From Chelativorans sp. J32 (GTDB taxonomy: Bacteria > Pseudomonadota > Alphaproteobacteria > Rhizobiales > Rhizobiaceae): 64,000 nt of DNA. Positions within the stretch are counted from its first letter, which is position 1. Every line of letters starts with the position of its first letter. Made by a program: the position numbers and the translations under genes. Positions 29,048 through 37,721 of this stretch are shown here, in pieces. The stretch covers positions 353-64,352 of the forward strand of contig NZ_JAEQ01000022.1 in NCBI RefSeq assembly GCF_000518985.1, read 5' to 3'. The notes under the pieces are model-generated. The model saw only the letters and a list, made by a program, of their open reading frames with translations. It was not told the DNA's origin and made no database searches.

Positions 29048-29392
29048 TATTTAAGTGTATTGTCTGGCTGGATTCGCGGTTGCGAGACGATTAATTAAAG
29101 AATTTCATGGTGCCCCGAGGCTGCTAGTCTGGGGACGATAGCTCATTTAAAGGCTATCGCCCAAGCAGATGCCCCTCTCGGACAAGCACTTGGAACGAAG
29201 TGGGAGTGACCACAAGTGGCCCCTCTCCGGTTCTCTTAGTCGCCACAGGCTAAAGCAAGTGTCGCGCACGAGTGTTCAATCCAACAGCAAGCTCCGGCTT
29301 CATCTCCAATTTGGCTTGGGACCGTGAATGCCCTAATTATAACGGCGAATTCGAACCTCGTGGAAAAACGGCTCTCGGGAAAGGAGCGCGAA
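29048..29392. other. Gene-free stretch with three hairpins (possible structured RNA)
   Basis: No credible protein is encoded. The plus strand starts AT-rich (TTAATTAAAG near 29092), then carries three hairpins in a row: CCCCGAG/CTGGGG (about 29113-29134), CGATAGC (29136-29142) with GCTATCG (29153-29159), and CACTTG/CAAGTG (about 29187-29217). The octamer CCCCTCTC appears twice (near 29173 and 29221). This could be an unannotated small RNA or leader; I do not recognise a known RNA family. Confidence 0.3.
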
Positions 29393-29800
29393 TTGGAAGA
29401 CCCGAACGGCATCGTGCCGGCCTTGGCAGGCGAGCTTTCGCTGGCGCTCAAGACATTCCATCGCGCTTTGATCCTGGCGGAGGCGGGCGATGATCCCACC
29501 CTGCAGAACCCCTATACGCTCCTCTTCGCCGTCATTGGCGATCCGCGCTTCGCCTGGACCAGCGGTCTTTCGCAACTGATCGTCCGGCTCGACGAAATGC
29601 TGGCGGACGGCGAGATTTCTTCCCGCGAAGATCTTCTGCCATTCCGCGGCGAGGTTGCGCGCCTCTTGGGGGAGGAGGAAGGGGAAGACAGCGAATTCCG
29701 CCTTCGCTATCTGATCGCACTGCAGAACGCGCCGGATGTCGCACTCGCCACCGGTGGCCTGCGCCGGGTTCTCGCCAAGCTGCCCGACAAGGCGGCTTGA
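29393..29800 (+). CDS. Conserved hypothetical protein
   Basis: A 135-residue soluble, acidic, helix-rich protein with no cysteine. A central stretch (ALKTFHRALILAEAGDDP, then GDPRFAWTSGLSQLIVRLDE) and a C-terminal one (RYLIALQNAPDVALATGGL) look well conserved in kind, but I cannot assign a family or function. The start is a TTG at 29393 because AAGGAG lies 6 bases upstream; the open frame also offers a GTG at 29324 without a ribosome site. It converges with the VOC gene 2 bases away. Confidence 0.75.
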   Translation: MEDPNGIVPALAGELSLALKTFHRALILAEAGDDPTLQNPYTLLFAVIGDPRFAWTSGLSQLIVRLDEMLADGEISSREDLLPFRGEVARLLGEEEGEDSEFRLRYLIALQNAPDVALATGGLRRVLAKLPDKAA

Positions 29801-29802
29801 AC

Positions 29803-30150
29803 CTATTTTTCGCTCCAGACCGCAAGCTCATTGCCGGCCGGATCGATAAAATGGAAGCGTCGGCCGCCCGGGAAGGAGAAAATCGGCTTCACCACGCGTC
29901 CGCCTGCATCCTCCACCCGCTTCAAGGTCTCCTCCAACTCGCTGGAATAGAGCACTGGCAGCGGCTTGTCCGTGCCTTCCAGAGGACTGCCGTAGAAGCC
30001 ACCCTCGATGCCCTCGTCGAAAGCGGCATAGCTGGCACCGTAATCCGTGAAGGTCCAGGAGAAGGCATTGGCGTAAAAAGCTTTTACGCTGTCGAGCGTA
30101 CCGCCGGTCGCGGGCATCTCGAGATAATCGAGCTTCCCTGTCTCGCGCAT
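29803..30150 (-). CDS. VOC (glyoxalase/bleomycin-resistance) family protein
   Basis: A 115-residue single-domain VOC protein. It shows the two beta-alpha-beta-beta-beta units: LDYLEMPATGG ... VKAFYANAFSWTFTDYG ... YAAFDEGIEGGFYG, then PVLYSSELEETLKRVEDAGGRVVKP ... GGRRFHFIDPAGNELAVW. The final Glu in GNELAVW is a usual metal ligand. The substrate is unknown. The ATG at 30150 has GGAGG 5 bases upstream and gives the family N-terminus; ATGs at 30162 and 30165 are less likely. Confidence 0.88.
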   Translation of the reverse strand: MRETGKLDYLEMPATGGTLDSVKAFYANAFSWTFTDYGASYAAFDEGIEGGFYGSPLEGTDKPLPVLYSSELEETLKRVEDAGGRVVKPIFSFPGGRRFHFIDPAGNELAVWSEK

Positions 30151-30340
30151 TGAACCCTCCATCATTGTTCTCCATATGTTCTGATTTTGACGTCGTTGCG
30201 TCGGCCCGTCAAGGTCTCTCCGCACGACAAAAATCGATTGAGTTGAGGACGCGGCTGAACGGGCGCCTTGCCAGATGTGCTGTCGGCGGTTACCGCTCTT
30301 GTTGCGGTGCAGAATGCCGCGCAATCCACTTGGGGGTATC

Positions 30341-33004
30341 ATGACCAAATGGGTCTACAGCTTTGGCGACGGGAAGGCCGAGGGCAGGGCCACGGATAGG
30401 AATCTGTTGGGCGGCAAGGGCGCAAATTTGGCGGAGATGTGCAGTCTTGGCCTGCCGGTTCCTCCTGGATTTACGATCACGACCGAAGTTTGTACCCATT
30501 ACTACGCTAACGGCCGCGCCTATCCCGGCGAGCTGGAGGCGCAGGTGAATGCCGCGCTGGAAGAAGTGGGCCGGATTGCCGGTCGACGTTTCGGTGATCC
30601 CGAGCGGCTGCTCCTGGTTTCGGTGCGATCCGGCGCGCGCGCTTCAATGCCGGGAATGATGGATACGGTCCTCAATCTGGGCCTGAACGACGAGACGGTC
30701 GAGGCGCTCGCCGCGGAGGCGCGGGACGAGCGCTTCGCCTATGACAGCTACCGCCGCTTCATCCAGATGTATGGCGACGTGGTGCTCGGCCTTGAGCATG
30801 AAGTGTTCGAGGAGATCCTCTCGGATGAGAAGGCGCGGCGCGGCTATGACGTGGATACGGATTTCTCCGCAGGGGACTGGAGGGAGGTGGTCGAACTCTA
30901 CAAGGAAAAGGTAGAGAGCGAACTCGGGAAGCCCTTCCCGCAGGATCCGCGCGAACAGCTCTGGGGCGCGATCGGCGCCGTTTTCTCGAGCTGGATGAAC
31001 CCGCGCGCCATCACCTATCGCAGGCTGCACGATATTCCAGAAAACTGGGGCACGGCGGTGAACGTCCAGGCCATGGTTTTCGGCAATATGGGCGAGACCT
31101 CCGCGACGGGCGTCGCCTTTACCCGCAATCCGTCAACAGGGGAGAAGGCGCTTTACGGAGAGTTCCTGGTCAATGCCCAGGGCGAGGACGTGGTGGCGGG
31201 CATCCGTACGCCGCAAAACCTGACGGAAGCTGCGCGCCGCGAGGCCGGTTCCGACAAGCCGTCGCTCGAGAAAGTCATGCCGGAAGCTTTCGCCGCGTTC
31301 GTCGATATCGCGGAGAAGCTGGAAAGGCATTACCGCGACATGCAGGATCTGGAATTCACAATCGAGCGCGGCAAGCTGTGGATGCTGCAGACCCGTTCGG
31401 GCAAGCGCACCACCAAGGCGGCGCTGAAGATCGCGGTGGATATGGCCAATGAGGGGCTGATCTCCCGGGCGGAAGCCGTATGCCGCATCGACCCGTCTTC
31501 GCTCGACCAGCTTCTCCACCCCACCATCGACCCGAACGCCAAGCGTGACATGATCGCAATGGGTCTGCCCGCTTCTCCGGGCGCGGCCACGGGTGAGATC
31601 GTCTTTACGCCCGACGAGGCCGAGGAGATGGCAGGCCGCGGCAGGAACGTCATCCTGGTGCGCGTGGAAACGAGCCCGGAAGACATCCACGGCATGCATG
31701 CCGCCCAAGGCATTCTCACTACGCGAGGCGGCATGACGAGCCATGCTGCCGTCGTGGCGCGCGGCATGGGAAAGCCCTGCGTGTCGGGTGCCGGAACGTT
31801 GCGCGTCGATACCCGCACGGGGACGATGCTGGCCATGGGCAGGAGCTTCAAGCGCGGCGATGTCATCACAATCGATGGATCGACGGGGCAGGTGCTTGCG
31901 GGCGCGGTGCCCATGCAACAGCCTGAGCTTTCCGGCGATTTCTCCACGCTCATGGGCTGGGCAGACGAACTGCGCCGCATGAAGGTGCGTTCCAACGCCG
32001 AAACGCCGACCGATGCGCGCACGGCGCGCTCGTTTGGGGCCGAAGGCATCGGCCTTTGCCGGACCGAGCACATGTTCTTCGACGGAGAACGCATTCTCGC
32101 CATGCGTGAGATGATCCTCTCAGAGACGGAGGACCAGAGGCGGGCGGCCCTTGCAAAGCTGTTGCCGATGCAGCGTGCGGATTTCACCGAGCTGTTCGAG
32201 ATCATGGCGGGCCTGCCGGTGACGATCAGGTTGCTCGATCCGCCCTTGCATGAGTTCCTGCCGCAGGGCGAGGCGGAAGTCGCCGAAGTGGCGGCCGTCA
32301 TGGGCGTGGACCAGGAAAAGCTGCGCCAGAAGGCCGAAAGCCTGCATGAGTTCAATCCGATGCTCGGCCATCGCGGGTGCCGGCTGGCGATCTCCTACCC
32401 TGAAATCGCGGAGATGCAGGCGAGGGCGATCTTCGAGGCCGCCGTGGACGCGGCTCAGAAGAGTGGCGCGCCGGTCGTGCCGGAGATCATGGTGCCGCTC
32501 GTCGGCATTTCCTCCGAGCTGTCCTTCGTGAAGAAGATCATCGATGACGTCGCGAAGAAGGTGCAGGGGGAACGGGGAGCGACGATCGAATATCTCGTCG
32601 GCACCATGATCGAACTGCCGCGCGCCGCCCTCAATGCAGGTGAGATCGCCCGTGAGGCGGAGTTCTTCTCCTTCGGCACCAATGATCTGACCCAGACCAC
32701 CTTCGGCATCTCGCGCGACGATGCGTCAGGCTTCCTGGAGATCTACCGCAAGAAGGGCCTGATCGAGCATGACCCCTTCGTCACGCTGGATGTGGACGGT
32801 GTGGGCGCGCTGGTCCGGCTGGCGGCCGAGAAGGGCAGGGAAGCCCGCAGCGGCGTGAAGCTCGGGATCTGCGGCGAGCACGGGGGCGATCCCGCTTCGA
32901 TCGCATTCTGCGAGGAGGTGGGGCTCGACTACGTGTCCTGCTCGCCTTTCCGCGTGCCGATCGCCCGTCTGGCGGCCGCCCAGGCCGCCTGCCGCAAAGC
33001 GTGA
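30341..33004 (+). CDS. ppdK: Pyruvate, phosphate dikinase
   Basis: An 887-residue enzyme that interconverts pyruvate, ATP and phosphate with PEP, AMP and pyrophosphate. Domains in order: ATP-grasp nucleotide domain (about 1-340, with GGKGANLAEM), phosphohistidine swivel domain with the catalytic His in GGMTSHAAVVARGMGKPCVSG (about 460), and the PEP/pyruvate TIM barrel with the catalytic Cys in GICGEHGGDP near the end. The length is normal. I start at ATG 30341, which has a GGGGG-type ribosome site. It can feed gluconeogenesis or run glycolytically with pyrophosphate. Confidence 0.96.
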   Translation: MTKWVYSFGDGKAEGRATDRNLLGGKGANLAEMCSLGLPVPPGFTITTEVCTHYYANGRAYPGELEAQVNAALEEVGRIAGRRFGDPERLLLVSVRSGARASMPGMMDTVLNLGLNDETVEALAAEARDERFAYDSYRRFIQMYGDVVLGLEHEVFEEILSDEKARRGYDVDTDFSAGDWREVVELYKEKVESELGKPFPQDPREQLWGAIGAVFSSWMNPRAITYRRLHDIPENWGTAVNVQAMVFGNMGETSATGVAFTRNPSTGEKALYGEFLVNAQGEDVVAGIRTPQNLTEAARREAGSDKPSLEKVMPEAFAAFVDIAEKLERHYRDMQDLEFTIERGKLWMLQTRSGKRTTKAALKIAVDMANEGLISRAEAVCRIDPSSLDQLLHPTIDPNAKRDMIAMGLPASPGAATGEIVFTPDEAEEMAGRGRNVILVRVETSPEDIHGMHAAQGILTTRGGMTSHAAVVARGMGKPCVSGAGTLRVDTRTGTMLAMGRSFKRGDVITIDGSTGQVLAGAVPMQQPELSGDFSTLMGWADELRRMKVRSNAETPTDARTARSFGAEGIGLCRTEHMFFDGERILAMREMILSETEDQRRAALAKLLPMQRADFTELFEIMAGLPVTIRLLDPPLHEFLPQGEAEVAEVAAVMGVDQEKLRQKAESLHEFNPMLGHRGCRLAISYPEIAEMQARAIFEAAVDAAQKSGAPVVPEIMVPLVGISSELSFVKKIIDDVAKKVQGERGATIEYLVGTMIELPRAALNAGEIAREAEFFSFGTNDLTQTTFGISRDDASGFLEIYRKKGLIEHDPFVTLDVDGVGALVRLAAEKGREARSGVKLGICGEHGGDPASIAFCEEVGLDYVSCSPFRVPIARLAAAQAACRKA

Positions 33005-33014
33005 AGCTGAAAGA

Positions 33015-33377
33015 TCAGGAGAGCCTTCCGAGGCTCTTCACCAAATTCGCATAGGCGGTGGCGACGCGAGCGATAGAGGTGTCGCTCGCTTCGGCATCCT
33101 CGACGCGGAGCGGCCCACCCTCCGTTGGTTGGGCCACAAGCGCCAGCTTGCGCTCTCCGTCCGAATCGAGCGCCACCGCCGCGAGCCAATCATAACCGGC
33201 CACGCCATCCATACGCATCCGGAACAACAGCTCTCCCCCAACGCGATCCAGCGCCTGGCGCACGACACCTTCGAAACCGAGTTCGAGGAGATTCTGGTGT
33301 CGGAGGGCTAGTTCAAGCTCTACAAGTTCCAATGAAGGTGGAGGGGCGTTCTCTTTTTCTATCGTATCCGCTGTCAT
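33015..33377 (-). CDS. Conserved hypothetical protein
   Basis: A 120-residue soluble protein with no recognised family. The middle part (LALRHQNLLELGFEGVVRQA, then RMDGVAGYDWLAAVALD) and a helical C-terminus look like a folded alpha/beta domain. No cysteine, signal or membrane segment is seen. It converges with ppdK 10 bases away and is divergent from the DUF1499 gene, so it probably has its own promoter in the 205-base gap at 33378-33582. Confidence 0.65.
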   Translation of the reverse strand: MTADTIEKENAPPPSLELVELELALRHQNLLELGFEGVVRQALDRVGGELLFRMRMDGVAGYDWLAAVALDSDGERKLALVAQPTEGGPLRVEDAEASDTSIARVATAYANLVKSLGRLS

Positions 33378-33427
33378 TCCCTACAATCGCTTCCCCAAAC
33401 CCTAAAAGCTATTCAAAATGAAAGAAG

Positions 33428-33444
33428 TACGGAAAGGTTCCGTA
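33428..33444. repeat. Palindrome in the divergent gap at 33.4 kb
   Basis: Perfect 7-bp arms TACGGAA and TTCCGTA with a 3-base AGG spacer, 51 bases ahead of the minus-strand hypothetical gene and 139 ahead of the DUF1499 gene. It may be an operator. Confidence 0.4.
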
Positions 33445-33582
33445 TGCTGCCATATCGATTCGGGAAGCTAGCTTCACGGGGTAGGATGTACAATCCAGGG
33501 CGGGCGCCTTTACCGTCACGTTCTTTGACCCATTGTGTCCGAACAGGTAAAACGCGGCGGGTGTGCTTGGGGGTGAAGTGCG

Positions 33583-34368
33583 ATGCCGGCAATATTGGAA
33601 CAACGCGCCTCGTCGGCTGCGCCCTGGGCGCGATGGCTGGGCTCCTTTACGGTGGTGCTTTTTCTGACAGCCGCGCTTTCTCACCGCTTTCGGCTGATTG
33701 ACACTCCACCGTTTCTCTGGCTGCTCGGCCTCTGTTTCTTGCTTGCGGTGATCGGGCTGCTGGTATCCGCTCTGGCCTTCACCCAGATGTGGCGGCGAGG
33801 CGTGAGCGGGATTACGGATGCAACTTTGGGTGCGCTGCTGTCGTTGGGCGCCTTGGTGCCCTATGGCGTGTCTGCCTATCATTCATTCGCGAATCCGCCG
33901 CTGAGCGATATCTCGACGGATCCTACGCGTCCTCCTCCGCTGCAATTTGCTGCAGCCGTGCGGCTGCTCCCGATGAACGCTGTCGCGGACCCGACCCAGC
34001 AGACGATCTCGTTGCAGCAAAAAGCCTATCCCGAGTTGAGCGGGAAGCTCTATGAACAGCCCCGTGAGAACGTGGTCGAACAAGTCGTGGCGCTCATGGA
34101 AGATCGGGGATGGGAGGTTGTCTCGCCGGCACGACCAGCCGACGCGGTGAGCAGCCAGAACGTGGTGATCGAGGCTGTCGCCTATTCCTATCTGCTTGGC
34201 TTTCCGTCCGACGTATCGGTGCGCATCGAAGATCGCGGCGAAGCCACCTATGTCGATATGCGCTCCGCGTCCCGTTATGGCCGACACGACCTAGGTGAGA
34301 ACGCCACCCGAATTCAGCGTTTCCTGAGCGATCTGGACAGCAGGATCCGAGCGCAGGCGGCTCCTTAG
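33583..34368 (+). CDS. DUF1499 domain membrane protein
   Basis: A 261-residue protein with three hydrophobic segments in the first 105 residues and a DUF1499 domain after that. The domain opens with LSDISTDPTRPPPLQF and continues with VIEAVAYSYLLGFPSDVSVRIE and YVDMRSASRYGRHDLGENATRI, which match the family. The function of DUF1499 is unknown. The start is ATG 33583 after a GGGGGTGAAG stretch. Its end overlaps the end of the MBL gene by four bases. Confidence 0.88.
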   Translation: MPAILEQRASSAAPWARWLGSFTVVLFLTAALSHRFRLIDTPPFLWLLGLCFLLAVIGLLVSALAFTQMWRRGVSGITDATLGALLSLGALVPYGVSAYHSFANPPLSDISTDPTRPPPLQFAAAVRLLPMNAVADPTQQTISLQQKAYPELSGKLYEQPRENVVEQVVALMEDRGWEVVSPARPADAVSSQNVVIEAVAYSYLLGFPSDVSVRIEDRGEATYVDMRSASRYGRHDLGENATRIQRFLSDLDSRIRAQAAP

Positions 34369-35273
34369 GAAAGAAGGTAGGCGGAGTCGAGAGTGGGTGT
34401 GCCCTCCGTCCTGACGCGTCCCTGGGCAACCAGATCTTCCAGGTGAGCGAAAACTGAAAGGGCCGCGGCGCCGTGCAGCCTTGGATCCGTGTCGCGGTAG
34501 ATGGCTTTCACGATCTCAGGGATCGTGCGGTCGCCGGTCGCAAGCCGTTCCACGACGGCACGCTCGCGCATTTTGCGATGCGCCTTCAACCCGCGCAGGA
34601 ATTGTTGCGGCTTGAGCACGGGGCCGCCGTGTCCAGGCAGCAGCAGGCGGTCTTCCCGCGCGATAAGCTTGTCAAGCGAGGCCATGTAATCGGTCATCGC
34701 TCCGTCGGGCGGTGCGACGATCGTGGTTGACCAGGCCATCACGTGATCGGCCGAGAAAGTAATCCCGGTGCCCTCGAGGGCGAACGCTAGATGATTCGCG
34801 GTGTGCCCCGGCGTATGGATTGCCCTGACTGCCCAGCCGTCTCCCTTGATCAATCCGTTATCGGCAAATTTGATATCCGGCTGGAACGCGGTGTCGGCGC
34901 TCACGTCGAGCGGATTTGTCTCGCCGATCGCAAGGGGCCGTGCCGGTCTATGCGGCCCCTCCGCGACGGTCTTTGCCCCTGTGATCTCCGCCAGCTTCGC
35001 CGCAAGCGGAGAGTGATCCCTATGGGTGTGGCTGACGAAGATATGAGTCAACGGTCGGTCGCCGATTGCGGCCAGAAGCGCCTCGAGATGCTCCTGGTCC
35101 TCGGGACCCGGATCGATGACGGCGAGAGAGCCCTCACTGCCTAAAATGTAGGAGTTGGTGCCATGGAAGGTGAAGGGACTTGGATTCCGCACCGTAACGC
35201 GCCGGATGCCCGGTGCGATCTCAACCGGTTCTCCGTAGCGCGGTTCAAAGTGCGTGTCGAATTCGAGCGTCAT
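34365..35273 (-). CDS. Metallo-beta-lactamase fold hydrolase (LACTB2-like)
   Basis: A 302-residue MBL-fold protein. Zinc ligands are visible in VSHTHRDHSPLA (HxHxDH), HTPGHTANH and FSADHVMAW. The C-terminal third (LPGHGGPVLKPQQFLRGLKAHRKMRE onward) ends in a small winged-helix-like segment, as in LACTB2-type proteins, some of which are RNases. I use ATG 35273 (MTLEFDTHFEP); the longer open frame runs into the bioY promoter area. The substrate is not known. Confidence 0.88.
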   Translation of the reverse strand: MTLEFDTHFEPRYGEPVEIAPGIRRVTVRNPSPFTFHGTNSYILGSEGSLAVIDPGPEDQEHLEALLAAIGDRPLTHIFVSHTHRDHSPLAAKLAEITGAKTVAEGPHRPARPLAIGETNPLDVSADTAFQPDIKFADNGLIKGDGWAVRAIHTPGHTANHLAFALEGTGITFSADHVMAWSTTIVAPPDGAMTDYMASLDKLIAREDRLLLPGHGGPVLKPQQFLRGLKAHRKMRERAVVERLATGDRTIPEIVKAIYRDTDPRLHGAAALSVFAHLEDLVAQGRVRTEGTPTLDSAYLLS

Positions 35274-35364
35274 CGCCGTTGCCTCACTTGCACCGTGTTG
35301 CCGCCTATCATGGAACCGACTATAGAAGAATGCGAATTCTGATAAACCAATCCACGGAGGCCCC

Positions 35365-35967
35365 ATGTCGCAGGCGATCGCTTTCCGACCGCTCGTTTCT
35401 CTAGCCATGCCCGAGTCGCGCCCGGCGCGGTTGATGCTTCAGGCCTTTCTGGTTGTCGCAGGCACGCTTCTTCTTACCGTTTCGGCCAAGACGAAAGTCG
35501 TGCTCGGCCCCGTTGACATGTCGCTTCAGACACTTGCGGTGCTTCTGATCGGGGCCTGCTTCGGTGCACGGCTCGGCTTTGCCACGCTTCTGCTTTATCT
35601 CGCCGAAGGCGCGATGGGTCTCCCCGTGTTCCAGAGCTCGCCCGAAAAGGGCATCGGCCTTGCCTATATGGTGGGCCCGACGGGTGGCTATCTGGTCGGC
35701 TTCGCCGTGATGGCGGCCATCGCCGGCTATGCCGCCGATCGTGGCTGGGACCGCAATGTGGTGAAGTTCTTCGGCGCGATGCTTGTCGCGGAGATCGCTC
35801 TGCTGACGTTCGGATTTGCTTGGCTCTCCGTGCTCATCGGTGCTGAAGGCGCATGGACGTTCGGCGTGCTGCCGTTCCTCGTGCCCGACCTGATCAAAGT
35901 GGCGCTTGCCGCCTGCATGGTTCCGGCAGGTTGGTCGGCACTCCGCGGGCTGGGGATCGCCCGCTGA
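35365..35967 (+). CDS. bioY: BioY, biotin transporter substrate-binding component
   Basis: A 200-residue membrane protein with six hydrophobic segments, the S component of ECF-type biotin transporters. Family features are KTKVVLGPVDMSLQTLAVLL, LYLAEGAMGLPVF and GPTGGYLVGF. No bioM or bioN gene is nearby, so BioY must work alone or with components elsewhere; solitary BioY function is known in several bacteria. The start has GGAGG 5 bases upstream. A strong terminator follows. Confidence 0.92.
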   Translation: MSQAIAFRPLVSLAMPESRPARLMLQAFLVVAGTLLLTVSAKTKVVLGPVDMSLQTLAVLLIGACFGARLGFATLLLYLAEGAMGLPVFQSSPEKGIGLAYMVGPTGGYLVGFAVMAAIAGYAADRGWDRNVVKFFGAMLVAEIALLTFGFAWLSVLIGAEGAWTFGVLPFLVPDLIKVALAACMVPAGWSALRGLGIAR

Positions 35968-36009
35968 TATTCGGGTACTTGTCCATTTTCGGGCAGATAT
36001 GAAGACGAG

Positions 36010-36041
36010 GGCCATGGGCGAGGATGCGCCCATGGCCTTTT
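36010..36041 (+). terminator. Rho-independent terminator between bioY and galE
   Basis: Perfect 11-bp arms GGCCATGGGCG (36010-36020) and CGCCCATGGCC (36027-36037) around a 6-base loop, followed by TTTT. It separates bioY from galE, whose ribosome site comes directly after. Confidence 0.88.
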
Positions 36042-36057
36042 GATCGAGAGGTGAGGC

Positions 36058-37047
36058 ATGGCGGTTCTTGTGACGGGCGGCGCCGGCTATATCGGCAGCC
36101 ATATGGTGTGGGAACTGCTGGACCACGGCGAAGAGGTCGTGGTGGTGGACCGTCTTTCCACCGGCTTTGATTGGGCGGTGCCCGATCGCGCAGAGCTTGT
36201 CGTCGGTGACATCGGCGACCAGGCGCTGGTCGAGGGAGTGATGAAGCGCCGCAATGTGGATGCGGTGATCCATTTCGCGGGTTCCATCATCGTTCCGGAA
36301 TCGGTGGCCGATCCGTTGGGCTACTATTTGAACAACACCGTGAAGTCCCGCGCGCTGATCGAAAGCGCCCTTCGCTGCGGTGTGAAGCATTTCATCTTCT
36401 CGTCCACCGCCGCCGTCTACGGGACGCCGCAGAAGAACCCGGTTACCGAAGACGAACCGCTGCAGCCGGAGTCTCCTTACGGCACGTCCAAGCTCATGAC
36501 CGAGATCATGCTGCGCGATACGGCCGCGGCCCACGACTTCGCTTATACGGCGTTGCGCTATTTCAACGTCTCCGGTGCGGATCCGAAGCGCCGAACCGGC
36601 CAATCCACCAAGGGAGCGACGCACCTCATCAAGGTGGCCTGCGAGACCGCCACCGGGAAGCGGCCCTTCATGGAAGTATTCGGAACCGATTATCCGACCC
36701 CCGACGGCACTTGCGTGCGCGATTACATCCACGTTTCCGATCTCGTGAACGCGCATTATCTGGCGCTGCAGCGTCTGCGGAGTGGTGGGGGAAGCCTCAT
36801 TGCGAACTGCGGCTACGGGAGGGGCTACTCCGTTCTGGAAGTGATTGACGCCGTAAAGCGCGTCTCGGGAACGGACGTCAAGGTGGTCGAAAGCGGCAGG
36901 CGCGCCGGTGACGCGGTCGCCATCGTCGCGAGCGCCGAACGCTGCTTTTCGGAGCTAGGCTGGAAGCCCGTGCACGACGATCTTCAAGAGATTGTCAGCG
37001 ATGCGCTCCGCTGGGAAGAGATCCTGGCAAAGCGCAACCGCGTATAG
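36058..37047 (+). CDS. galE: UDP-glucose 4-epimerase
   Basis: A 329-residue extended SDR. The NAD-binding loop is VTGGAGYIGSH at the N-terminus, and the catalytic Ser/Tyr/Lys lie in SSTAAVYG and SPYGTSKLMTE. The C-terminal part with GTDYPTPDGTCVRDYIHV is typical of GalE. It interconverts UDP-glucose and UDP-galactose for surface polysaccharide. The two minus-strand polysaccharide genes point toward it, with 83 bases between ends and no clear terminator. Confidence 0.95.
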   Translation: MAVLVTGGAGYIGSHMVWELLDHGEEVVVVDRLSTGFDWAVPDRAELVVGDIGDQALVEGVMKRRNVDAVIHFAGSIIVPESVADPLGYYLNNTVKSRALIESALRCGVKHFIFSSTAAVYGTPQKNPVTEDEPLQPESPYGTSKLMTEIMLRDTAAAHDFAYTALRYFNVSGADPKRRTGQSTKGATHLIKVACETATGKRPFMEVFGTDYPTPDGTCVRDYIHVSDLVNAHYLALQRLRSGGGSLIANCGYGRGYSVLEVIDAVKRVSGTDVKVVESGRRAGDAVAIVASAERCFSELGWKPVHDDLQEIVSDALRWEEILAKRNRV

Positions 37048-37130
37048 GCCGGGCACCTACGTATCGGTCCAAAAGCCGGAGTGGTTTGGGAGTCGTTTGA
37101 AGTCGGCACTTCGCCACATACCAATGATGT

Positions 37131-37721
37131 TCAGTCCCGCCAGACGGTCCTGAACATCAGCTCCAGGTCCAGCCGCAGCGACCAGTCCCGCAAGTACTCG
37201 GCATCAATTTCCGCGAGCAGCGCAGGCTGCGACATGTCGATCCCCCGGACTTGGGCAAGGCCGGTAATCCCAGGCAACGCGGCCAGGACACCCAGTCGCG
37301 CACGGTGCTGGATCAGTTCTTGCTGGGTCGGCAGGCATGGACGCGGGCCGACCAAGCTCATTTCACCCCTGAGCACGTTCCAGAGCTGCGGCAGTTCATC
37401 GAGCTTTGTCGCCCGTAAAATGCGACCGGGCGGCGTCACCGCGCTTCGCTGGGCTTCGTGCGTGGGGACGGCCGGCGTATCGGCATACATGGTCCGCAAC
37501 TTGTAACAGGTGAAGGGCACACCGTTGTGCCCGACGCGCGTCTGCGCCAGGATAGCTGGCCCCTTCGAACTGGCACGGATGAGGATAGCAGCCACTGCGA
37601 TGACGGGAATGGCGATCACCAGTCCTGGGACTGCGATGGCCAGATCCAGCAGGCGCTTCATCCGCCGTGCCCGCTGATCCCGCAGGAGCGCCGGAGGCAA
37701 TGTAGGGGATTCTTCGCTCAC
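37131..37721 (-). CDS. Initiating sugar transferase (monotopic phosphoglycosyl transferase)
   Basis: A 196-residue PglC-like enzyme that moves a sugar phosphate onto undecaprenyl phosphate. It has one hydrophobic re-entrant segment (about residues 22-48) and the catalytic domain motifs AQTRVGHNG, FTCYKLRTMY, KLDELPQLWNVLRGEMSLVGPRP and PGITGLAQV. It lacks the long N-terminal membrane part of WcaJ/WbaP forms. Its start overlaps the WbpM-type gene by four bases. The sugar is likely the product of that dehydratase, an inference from the pairing. Confidence 0.92.
   Translation of the reverse strand: MSEESPTLPPALLRDQRARRMKRLLDLAIAVPGLVIAIPVIAVAAILIRASSKGPAILAQTRVGHNGVPFTCYKLRTMYADTPAVPTHEAQRSAVTPPGRILRATKLDELPQLWNVLRGEMSLVGPRPCLPTQQELIQHRARLGVLAALPGITGLAQVRGIDMSQPALLAEIDAEYLRDWSLRLDLELMFRTVWRD

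Noticed and set aside
35300-35364. A BioR-type operator upstream of bioY
   Set aside because: Only a partial CTATAGA match is present and the opposite half is missing, so it is not a convincing site.
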